Shown: positions 12,701 through 24,700 of the stretch, piece by piece | Layout: each line of letters opens with the position of its first letter | Position numbering within the stretch: position 1 is the first letter of the stretch | Assembly: GCA_014607495.2 (NCBI GenBank) | Contig: CP053156.1 | Coordinates: forward strand, 4,340,001-4,404,000 | DNA from: Carposina sasakii | Lineage: Eukaryota > Arthropoda > Insecta > Lepidoptera > Carposinidae | Length of the DNA stretch: 64,000 nucleotides | Direction of reading: 5' to 3' | Translations under genes and position numbers: made by a program | Notes under the pieces: generated by a model | Databases searched by the model: none | What the model was told of the DNA's origin: nothing | What the model saw: only the letters and a program-made list of their open reading frames with translations

Positions 12701-15700
12701 CGCAATGTTATCAAACGGAGTCCACCGTCCATTGATATAGACAGTATGACAGCTTGTACACGCTAGCGAAAGACGTTGGGGTTATGCAATAATTCGTGTC
12801 ATTTCTACACAACTATGGTGCTGTCCAAGAAACCGTTTCGTCTGCATTAAACTTGTATTCTTCCTCTAGTACACACTAGATTACTAGACTAATTGGTGTG
12901 TAGAAATGACTAGAATTCGTCCCGGCAACTTTCTAAGCGTGTTCGAAGCGTCTTCAAAGGGCCACTTTCGAGCGTGTAATTATCCGCAGTCGCTGAACAG
13001 CAAGCAGCGGCAGCTGCGCAAGTCCGGCAACGAGCTGCTGGCGGCGGACGCGGCGGAGCTGGCGCGCGTGGCGGCGGAGCAGGCAGCGCTGCAGAAGCCA
13101 CTCGAGGCGGCGCGCAAGCAGGCCCGGCAGCACTCCATGCTAGTGCAGGTATACCTCTATACAACGAGCTGTGTTCGGATTACAGAAAAACTTTAGAAAT
13201 TACTATTTTCAATCTTTTTATTTTTTTTTCTTCCAGAAAAAGTTTCCTTCTAGCTAAAAAGCATATCATCAATATATATCTTTCTTTATTATCGCAAAAA
13301 CAAACAAAATGACCGATAAATTGAGTAAAATTTCTGTTAACAAGGATAATGTGCATTATGATGGTCTATTTCTATTTCTACTTACAGGAATACGAGACGA
13401 AGCAGCGCCAGCAGAATCCCCAGCTGGTACAACAAACAGTACTCGGACAGCCACAACTGGCCGGCCAGGGCTTCCCCGCACAGGCCCGGCCGGGCCAGCT
13501 GGGCCTGTCGCCCGGCTTGCGCGGCCCCGCGCCCCGGCCGCTCGGACCCGCCCCGCAGCCCCGCGCCCCGCCCCCCGTACAGCCGCACTCCCCGCTGCAC
13601 CACCTCACTTCCCCACTGCAGTCACCGTTACACCATCCGCCGCAGTCACCTCTCCAATCACCACTCCACTCGGCACAGAGTCCTTTACATGTGACGCAAA
13701 CGAGTCTACCGCAGCAGAGCCCGCTGCATCAAAGCCCGCTCCACCATCAACAATCGCCGCTGCACCAGAGTCCGATGCAAATGCAGCCACAGCACTCCCC
13801 AATGCATCCGCAGCAAAGTCCGATACACGTGCAGCAGAGCCCGATGCACCAAAGCCCGCATCATCCGCAGCAGAGCCCGCATCATCCGCAACAAAGCCCA
13901 CACCATCCACAGCAAAGCCCACACCATCCGCAACAAAGTCCGCACCACCCGCAACAAAGTCCGCATCATCCGCAACAGAGCCCGCATCATCCGCAACAGA
14001 GCCCGCATCACCCTCAGCAGAGCCCGATGCAAAGTCCTCTTCAATCGTCTATGTCGCCGCAACACTTCTTGCAACAGTTGCAGCAACAACGGACCAGCCC
14101 GCAACTGCCGACGCCCAGCAGAAGTCCACAGGTAATTATAAATTTAACAGTAAATTTATAATGATAAGGGTCGCACACTTGACTTAGTTCTTTCGAACTT
14201 AAGTTCATGCTTGGTAACTAGGGCGGTTGAAGAACTATCTAATGTGATCCCAACTCATCCACCTCTTAATATTGTACTATCAGCTGTGCAAGTTAAAAGA
14301 TTGTCACAAAATTCCCAAGACTCTAGATTCAATTTCTTTAAGGCTGATTACATAAATATTAACAAGCTTCTTTCTGAGTTGGACTGGAACACTCTTTTTG
14401 GAGAGGCGAGGGATGTCAACATCATGGTTGACATTTTCTATAGCACGGTTAGGACTGTCATCAAGGATTGTGTTCCTCGGTCTAATCCTAAGAATAATAA
14501 GTTTCCGGTTTGGTTCAGTCCGTCACTAATCAGAATGCTAAGAGAGAAGGAAAAGTATAGAAGGAAACATAGGAGGTTTGGGAATCCGCTAGATAAGATC
14601 TCGTACAGGCTGCTCGGTAAGCGTTGTGATAAACTCTCTAGAGATTGTTATAGTGCTTACATTAAGAATGTTGAAGAGGATATTACATGGAGCCCAAAAC
14701 ACTTTTGGTCCTTCATTAAATCCAAACGTGGAGGTAAGGGAAAATGTCCAGCTGTGGTAACAGATGGCTGCAGGGTAGGTTCTGATGGTGTCAGCGTATG
14801 TAATATTTTTGCTTCCTATTTTGCTTCGATCTATTCTGGTGACAACCGGATCAGTAATGATTCATACGGGTCAAAAAGTGGACTAGATTCGGTGAACGCT
14901 GGAAGTGAATGTCTCTCGAACATACATATTCCACGAGAAGAGCTTCTCACCAAATTAAAGAACTTAGACTCTTCTAAGGGCGCTGGCCCCGATGGAATCC
15001 CGCCTATATTTCTTAAATCATGCGCTAGGTCCCTGCTGAGACCGCTGGAGCTAATATACGAAGTATCATTGGCAAATGGAATTTTTCCTAATAAATGGAA
15101 ACTAGCTAAAGTCATCCCTATTCACAAGTGTGGCGATGATGGAAACGTTGCGAATTATAGACCGATTTCCATACTCTCAACATTAGCGAAGGTGTTGGAG
15201 TCGTTGATTAACCCAATTATACAGCACTTCTTCAGAAAGCATCTGGTTGATCATCAACATGGCTTTGTAGCAGGGCGATCGACCGACACTGGCTTGGTGA
15301 CATTTGTGGAATTTTTGGCGGAAGCGGTTGACAGTAACTTACAAGTCGATGTAATTTATACTGATTTCAGCAAAGCCTTTGACAGAGTGCCCCATAAAGT
15401 TCTATTGCAAAAGTTGAAAGGTTATGGGGTTGCAGGTCCCCTGTTGCGGTGGCTTGAATCATATTTAGTTAACCGTTCATTCTTTGTAGCGGTAAATGGA
15501 TTTCAGTCTGATGAAAATGTCATCTCCTCTGGTGTTCCGCAGGGATCACATTTGGCACCGATTCTTTTTAATGTCTTCGTGAATGATATCCCGGGCTGCG
15601 TACATTATGCTGTTCCTTTTATGTTTGCCGATGATTTGAAACTTGCAAGGGTCATAAGAACACACGATGATACAGTGCATCTCCAGGGCGATCTCGATAG

Positions 15701-18700
15701 ACTGAATAGGTGGTGCGCCATAAACGGAATGAGTCTGAACAGTGAGAAATGTTCCCATATCAAGTTCAGTCGAAAAATGAATATTGCTCCTTCACAATAT
15801 TATGTGGCTGGAAATATCCTAGAGGAAGTGACTATGATAAGGGACTTAGGGGTAATAATGGATTCAAAGCTCACCTTTGTCCCGCACATAGATAAGATAG
15901 TCCAAAAGGCATCTAGCATGTTGGGTTTTGTTATCAGAAACAGTAAAATGTTTCGGCAACCTGCAACGAAAATCATTCTTTATAACAGCTTGGTGCGCAG
16001 CAGTCTTGAGTATTGTAGTGTCGTATGGCGCCCTTACTATTCGTGTCATTCTTTAAGATTGGAGCGTCTGCAAAAAAGATTTATGTACCACTTGGCATAT
16101 TCCTCAGGGGTGGCAATGAGATATAGGGCTTACGAGGAAAGGTTGCAACACTTCGGAGTTGCTTGCCTCGAGAGACGCAGAGATATGATTGACATGCTCT
16201 TCCTGTTTAAAGTATTTCGCAACATAATTGACTCCCCGCAGTTACTGGCCAAGGTCACACTTAATGTCCCAGCTAGATACCCACGGGGTCTGGTTGTTCC
16301 CCTTTTTGTACCAGTTCGCAGGACGTTGTTGGGTCAGAACTCTCCCATTCCACGTATTTGCAGACTTTTTAATCGATGGCATCTATGGGCTGACCTGTAC
16401 AGTGACTCACTATTCGGATTTCGAAAGGCAATATGTGGGGCCCTTGGACTGTCTAGATCGACAAAATAAATAATTAAATAATTATTTACTGTATCAGCTT
16501 AGGTGATATGCTATTAATGTTATTTTTTAAAATATTTTTATTGTTAATTTCTTTCTTGTGTCTGCTTGGTTAGGTTTTAATTTTAATTTTGTAGTAGTCG
16601 TTATGTCAATATTCCATTGTAAGTAACCTCATTTATTGCTTGTTGTGTTAGTCTTTAACTGTCCACTCAATTAGATTAAGGAACTTTGTCTGAAACACAT
16701 AATGTAAATTGAAGTGGACGTTGACAAACCTCAATAAAAAAAAATAATAAAAAAATAATTATATCTGAAATCGACTAGCTAGTTTTAAATTGAATATGGA
16801 TTACATTAAATCTAAAAACATGCAATTTGGATATCCGCTCACCTATGTTTTTTTTTCAGATTTACCAACAGTCCCAAATACAAAGCCCTGTATCCTCGCA
16901 CTCGCCTTTACAAAATGTAAGTTTTTACATTATTTTTCACTGTAACTTAACCACATTATGATATGTATCAAATTCATAATAATATTATTATGAGATGAAA
17001 AGGAAGATTTTGTTTGATCTATACTAATATTAAAAGAGGTAAACTTTGATTGTTTGTTTGTATGTTTGTTTGTTTATTTGCAGCGAATAGGCTCCGAAAC
17101 TACTGGACGGATTTCAAAAATTCTTTCAACGTTAGAATCCTTATTGGACCTGGATGAACATAGGCTATAAGAATTTCCCTATATTCCCACGGGAAGGCGA
17201 CCAACGGGAATTTATTATTTTTTTACGAAAACCGCTATACATATGAAGCTGAAATCGGGCATATATATTCATTGGGGACAGCGAGGAAGGTCTAAAAACG
17301 GATTTTCTGAAATTCCCACGGGAAGGGGACTTACGGGAATTATTTTTTTTTTACGAAAACCGCTATTCATATGAAGCTGAAATTGAGCATATATGTTCAT
17401 TGGGGACGGCGAGGAAGCACTAAGAACGGATTTCCCGAAATCCCACGGAAAGGGGACAAACGTTAATATCAAATTTTTACGAAAACCGCTATTTGTACGA
17501 AGCTGAAATCGGATTAGGGACTACGAGGAAGCTCTAAGAACGGATTTCCCGAAATTCCCATGGGAACGGACCAACGGGAGTATATGGAGGAATATGTACC
17601 GCAGCGTAGCGAGGGCGGGCCACTAGTATATAATATAAGCTGTGAAAGATGACAGTTGATAGGGATGAATGGAAGTAAAATACTAAATTGGTTAGTAAAA
17701 TACTATTTGTACGAGACATGTTTGCCTTCCAGACGGACTATACGACGGGGCGATTCTCTCGGCCGGCGCCGGGCTGTTCCCCATTACCGCCGCGGTTTGC
17801 TAGAGCGCCACATCATCAGCAAGGTAATGTTTATAGTCCATGCAATATTCAAGTATTTTTAGAGGTTAATGGAATAATTTTCACAATAAAATAGGAGGGA
17901 AAGCGTAACAAAACGCCTCTTAGATCTGTTTTATTCTCTCTTCATCATCTTCCTGCCCCTATCCCATTATTTACTTACAGAGTCGACTTGGTTTCTTTCA
18001 AAACTCATATTGCCAGGGATTTGGCGTTTGTTTTTACGGCTGGCTGCCTGCCAGCTCTTCTTTTTACTGTTGTCGTTCGTAAATGCGTATTTTTTTATTC
18101 GGACGAGAAACTTTTTATGGATTTAAGCGATAGATGGCTAAAGCGTAAGAAGGAATAGAAGGCGCTGCACAGTCAAGCGAGATAGGTAAGCAATAGGCGG
18201 AAGGGATATCGCAAATGAGAACGCACGTATTTAAGTGAGTCGTCGGGGAGCAAACAAACATACGTTCCGCGTCGAAGCTATGGGCAGACTGCCGGGAGGT
18301 GGCGCCTGCGGCCGGTCGACGGGTGCGCAGGCTAGCGCAGGCTTTGGGAATGCACGGGGTGCGCGGTGCTGAGGTAGCCTCTGCACAATAGACGCCGGTT
18401 GCGTCATGTCGCAGATTATCTAATACGCGACATAGTTTGACGCTGTCTGTCCCTCGATATATTTATTAGATTTATATTTTAACACTGTAAATAAAATAAT
18501 TGTATAAGTACATCAAATGAATAATTTTGTAAATAATAATTTGGACACAACAACGTACAATAAAATCAGTGACATAGAATGGGTGATCGTGAGATCACTA
18601 CAGATGTGTTATACCTAGGAAATGTCAGACCCTTCAAAACCTTAATCTTTATAAGTTATCAATGCATTTACAGTAGGCATGCGAGTGGGCGTGCCGTTCG

Positions 18701-21700
18701 GCGCGCGCCAGCAGACGTCGCCGCTCGGCAGCCCGCAGCCGATGCCTTCACCCGGGAACCCTGCTAATGAGATGGCGGTGAGTACACACTATTTCTCAGT
18801 TGTCTGTGGATTTGCACATTTATGTTACATACATTTCGTTAAATTTTACATAAAGATAATAGTTGGTTAGAGCGATGCACGGAATGCGAGAGGTCGTGAG
18901 TTCAAATCTCAGTTGGGTGATTTTTTTTTTCATTTTCTTATTAATATTTATAATAAAGATAATAATTAAATTATATGACATGTCAGATTTAATAACGGTT
19001 TTTTATTGAGTCTAGTAGTACAATTTGCAACAAATATTATTACAACAGACATTATATTTTTTTCCAATAACGATGGTAAATGTTATGCATATTGCTGAAA
19101 CTTTGACGTGAACAAATCAAGACAGAAACCAAACTTAATTACATTTCAATACTCGTCATTCCCCCACAGCGTCAGCAAATGCTCCAGCGCCAGCAGTACA
19201 GCCCGATGGGAGGCGCGCCGCCCTCCCCCTCGCTGCGCTCCCCGCACGTGACGCGCACGCCCCCCGCCGCGCCCTCCCCCGCCGCCTCGCCCTCCGAGCA
19301 CGGCGGCGGCCAGCACCCGCCCGCGCCCATCCCGCCCGGCTACCGGTACTGCCGGGCCGGCCTGCTAGGTACACTACTTATTCTAGAACAAAGTGCCGCA
19401 TCAGCACGAGATAGTCCTGCATTTAGCACAGGACATTTGTCCAGATATGGTTGCAAATATTATACCTACAAATGAAGTTCGTATGTACAATTTTTTGATT
19501 TAGCAATAATGGATTTTCATTCTACCAGGTGGCGCCCCCGTCTGGCCGCAAGACAACAACCGTCCGTTAACCCACGTGGCTAAAGTGTCCATACTGAAAC
19601 GAGCGAGACCGAGATATACAGGCAAAACGGCCGCACCTACACCCGAGCCGCCCACGACTACTGCCGAGGCCGGCCCGAGCGCTGGCTACGTATTGTACTC
19701 AGACGAAGACGTCAAACTTGACACTACACCACAAATAGATGAGGAAGAAGAAGAGGATGATGACGATGATGATGATGTGGAGGAATATGTTGAGCATCTA
19801 GATGATGATGATATTGTAGTCGTCGAACCAGGCGCAGCATCGCCTCCTGAAAGAATAGCCACTGAAGAGGACTTCGAAGAGCTGATAGACTCGGGAAAAC
19901 CAGATGATGAGGAGGAGGAACCGGCTATGCGAACTGAAACAACTACTAAGACTGTGGCGGTTATCAGCCTGGCTACTAAGCCTCAGTACCAACTGGTCAC
20001 CCCGCGCTTACTTAGCAGTGTTCACGGGAGCGGCGCCACTGTCGCCTCCGTCTCCATAGCCAATCAAACGATATCGGTGCCAGTGTTGCAGAGTTTGGCC
20101 GTGCCCGTCAATGTTAAACCGCAAATGAAGAAGCTCCCACTACCACTCTCGTTATCCACACAGTCTGGACTATCTAAACCTATCACGTCAGTCATTAGCG
20201 TGATTTCATCAAACGTGGCGAAAACGTCAATGAATCCCGTCATAACTTTGGACACGTCAAACGCTTCGGGAAGTCCGTCTCGCGTACCGGTGTCCATCCT
20301 TACGCAGCATCAGGTGAAACAGAAAATAGTGAAGACAATAGAGAAACCTATGGCTTTGTCGTTGTCTAATACGAAACTGTCCAGTCTATCGGTTTCCCAT
20401 GATGCTACTCTCCCAGCTAAGATATTCCAGGATGATGCAGCTTCTCCTGATAGTACAGTTGCTCCTGAAACCATCCCTGACAAAGACCACCCGGTTATGA
20501 CCATTCCAGTACAACAACATCCTCAGAGTTCGTCTCATCATGAACTCAAGAAACCCATTATTAGAGACAATAAGGACATTGATATCGAAACAGAAATAAG
20601 CCAGCAAACCGAACTTCCTCATACCTACATTACCGAAAGAACCCCACTTCTGATGGGCAAAGCGGAGATCAAAAGTCCGGATCCAGTGCCAGAAAAAATA
20701 CCGGACAATATAATGGAAGGTGATGATGACGATAAGGAAGACAGTGTTGCAAGTAATTTACTATTGGCATATAAAAAAGAACTAGCTGAAAGCACGCAAT
20801 GTAAAACACCGACGACGGAAACTAAGAAGGAGGAAAAGGTTGTCAAAACTATTACGGCGATCGCCAATCAAACAAAAGACATGGTTATAGATTCGAACAT
20901 GCAAATCACATCAGAGATGGCCCAAGAATCAGTGCAAATCTCTATACCATCTCCTACGCCATCCCAGGAAAGATATCTTAATGATATTACAATGCAAGAG
21001 CATCAGGAAACAGTCGATGGAAATCCAAAGCGAGTTGACATTGAAGACATGCTGTGTATGCTGGAAAACATATCGGACAATAATGCTGCTAAGTCTTACG
21101 GAATGAAACAGCAAAATATCAAGCTACCGAACACAAATCCGTTGCCACCTCAACCACAGCCGGCGCAGAGTGCACCGCCACCTCCGGAGCAGAAGGAATC
21201 TCCGGAGCCTCCACAACCACCACCCTTCCCAAAGAGGGAACCAGAAAGGCTTAACATACAGGCTGCTACAGTCCCGCAACTGTCACCGCTGTCGCAACCT
21301 GCTGAACTGACATCAAATATGGCGAATGTATCCCAACAACTCCGCACAATAATGTCCTCTTTGAATACCAACACATCTAAAGTTGACACTCAAACGGCGA
21401 CGACAGTGTTAAGAAAAAACAGTGACACAACTACACCAACTCAAGTCAATTTCGAGAACCTTTTACCCTCTTCCAAAGTAGAGGTAGCTATATCAAGACC
21501 GTCTCCCGTTCAACAAAGAATCGAGAAGCCTATTACATCTATGCAAAGTGTTGAAAACTTGCCTATGAGTGCCTCCCAAATGGTCGGATCCAGGGTGAAC
21601 GCATTGTCCTCTATGAGTCAGATAAGAAAATCTCCCACTGTTTCTCCAATTAACTCTCCGGTTGGAATTCAGAGCCAGCTAATGAAATCGCCCGCTCAAT

Positions 21701-24700
21701 CTCCATTAATCACTCACCAAACGTTCAATCCTGTCGAGGACAATGCCACCTCTATTTCTTCACAAGTTATTCAGATGCCTGCGCTATCTAAAATACATAG
21801 CAATCTATCGGCACCCCAAACTATGATACTTTCCAATACTATAACGACAAGCGTAAATAATTTTCAAAAGGCTCAAGTTCTACCGACAAGTATACTTGGT
21901 CATACTTTATTGCAGCCCACGCGACAAATGAACCCTAACCTACACTTTGGGCCACAAAGTATAAGCACTAGCCAGCCGCCGGCGCTTGTTATGACTTCTA
22001 GGCCTATTATAGGCAACAAGGAGGTCCCCCCAAATGTCACAATGAGGACCCATAGTATTGTCAGTCCCGGAATATCACAAGCACATGGCGTGCCAACAAA
22101 AACGCCAATCAATTTTATAACATCTTCAAAACTTTTACATACTCAACTCACGTCACCTTTAAAACGGTCGAAATCTACAGATGAACCAAAGAGTGAGGTT
22201 ATTGTGGGCCACATTCAGCCTACGAAAAGACATAGCGTGGAGTCAGTTATAGTCAAGTCGGAGCCAATGGAAACGGATGATGCTAACACAACAACTATTT
22301 TTGTCAGTATGGATCCAGCTTCCAAGCAAGTCTCTTTGCCACAAGGTGCCGCAAACCAAAGAAACGACGAGTCGCAAAATGTGTTATTAAAGCAACTGCT
22401 ACAAACCACTACTACTGCAGCCAATGTCGTCCCTCAACGTACGATCACAATTCAGAGAACTGCACCAGCTTTGGGCACTATAGCATCTCTTGAAGCACAA
22501 TTAGCAAGGCCTTCTATTCCACCGCCAACTCTTATGTCACAGGAAGTAGAAATACCTAAAAGCTCTCCTCGCCATACTATGGCCTCAGTAAACACTTCTT
22601 TTGCTACTCGTCCCATGCAGGCACCTATCCCTACATCATCCATGTCTCCATTAATACAGACGTCAACGCAATCGCTCATGGATATTCGTAAACAGACGCC
22701 AATGAAAATTATGACCACCAAAGAGGAAACCACGCCTATGCCTGAAAGTTCACCTACAATGAAAACGATACAACAACACATGTATCCAATAATGAACATT
22801 GAAAATCAGCAGCTGCACCAAGCTATCAAAAAGGAAATTGCACCACCCCAACAAAGTCCAGTTCATAGACCGTTTACGCCAATGGATGTGAAAAAGGAGC
22901 TACTTGATGAGAGTTCTCAACAATCGGCTACTTCTGGTATATCCACAGCCTCTGATCAGGGAAAGCTGGATCAACCCATGAAAGAGGAATACCCTGAAAG
23001 TGTGTCTATGGACCAATCAATGGAGCCGAATGCTCCCGAAACGCCATCGGAAGCTAAAAAGCGTAAACGACGTGAATATCAACAAAAGAAACGGAAACAA
23101 ATGCAAATGAACATGAAAGCTGCTGCAGAGAATAGTATGAATGCCGCCACTGCCAAAAAAAGACCTAGGAAAGGTTCCAGATATGAGGAGGATTATGACA
23201 CGTTTATAGACAACCTAATGGCCCAGTTACGTTTACTTCCACCAATGCAGATTCAAGAGCCTGCCTTGACAACTAACTTCTCAGTATGCCCTCTCTTTGG
23301 CTCTGGAGATTTGACAAAGCTGAAGAATAAGGACTACGACATATTGAAAGGTGATTTAACAGGTGAATTTGGTAATGCAAAAATACCAAACGTAGCAGAT
23401 TACTATAATACTAAACCATTTGGTGATGATGAACCGTTTCCTGAGAAGCCTCAAACTACAACCCAGAGAGGTTTCTACGACCAAGAATTTCAACCAATTG
23501 TCTTCGAGGAAGATCCTGAAGATAAGAAACTTGATTTCATCTGCAAAGAAAGAGATACCGATACTCCTGATAGTATTATTAGTTGCTCTAGTCACGAGGG
23601 TAATGAGATCGATCCCGGGAATAGATTTCCTGGTCTTAAGCTTATTGATGACGAAGATGAAGATGATGACAGTGATTCCGCTGTATCGGGTCGCATGTCA
23701 CCTATCATACCTCTTATTGCACCAGTTCCTATCAGGCTCAAACCTGTATCTTTATACGTAAAGGAAGAAGATGACAACTCTAAAGCATTGAAATGTCTGG
23801 ACGCAAATTCACCTCATAAAAACAAAATGGACGATTCTCCTGGTGGTACTGAAAGCAACGAAAATGTTACCGTTACTCTGACATTGACTTCAGGAGCCGC
23901 TGAAGATATTCTAGGAGTGCTCAAAGAGCTGGCTGGTATTCTCCATATACCTCCACCTACGTCTTATCAAATTGTGGAAAGAACTGCCACTCCACCATCT
24001 CACAAACTCGGGCTTTACCGGTCTAAAGGAAAAGATGGCAAGGAAGGAACACCAATTGATATACAGAGCATTTTAAACGGCGCTGCAAAATTCTGCCGTC
24101 ACTGTGACGTAGTGATCTTGGATTCCGTCGTTAGAGCAAAAGCATCCGAGTTTCCACTTCTTTCGGCTAATAAGGGTAACGCTGAAGAAATACTATGTGA
24201 CAGTGATTCTGAATTGTTTTTCTGTAGTACACAATGTTATGAAAGATTTGCGTGGCGTCCGACGAACATTATATTAGATGGGAAATCAAAAAATGCCACC
24301 AAAGACGAAAGTAAATCAGATATTGACACAAATATATCTAAAGAACGAGACGATTTTGACACTGCCTCCACAGAAAGTATGGAAACTGACGACTTGGATA
24401 TAAAACCTGACATCAAAGATGAAAAAATGGATTTATCGTTTATGGACTCCCTTGACAATGACGAACTTATGAAAGAAGTAGGCGACGACGTCAGTGCTCT
24501 AGACGAAGACTTAAAGAGTGTAGACACCGACGAGAAGAGCAACCAAAGCGTGGAGAAAGAAAAAGACAAATACCGGGGAATAAAGTACAAAGCATGGTCA
24601 CCAGGCTGTATCGGTCCCACTGTCAAATATAAGAAACCGACCGACAGAGAACTGACTGAGCTAGTCTTCCGGACAGGAGTGGCTATAATGCCTGTTACAA

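Noticed and set aside
13309..14187. 292-codon Ala/Ser/Pro/Thr-rich ORF overlapping the trr repeat exon
   Set aside because: It is in a different frame from the spliced trr frame, has no splice continuity, and is open only because of the repeat's codon composition.
19798..24626. Multiple antisense ORFs in the trr giant exon
   Set aside because: They are mirror images of Ser/Asp/Glu-rich coding sequence and show no motifs or splice signals.
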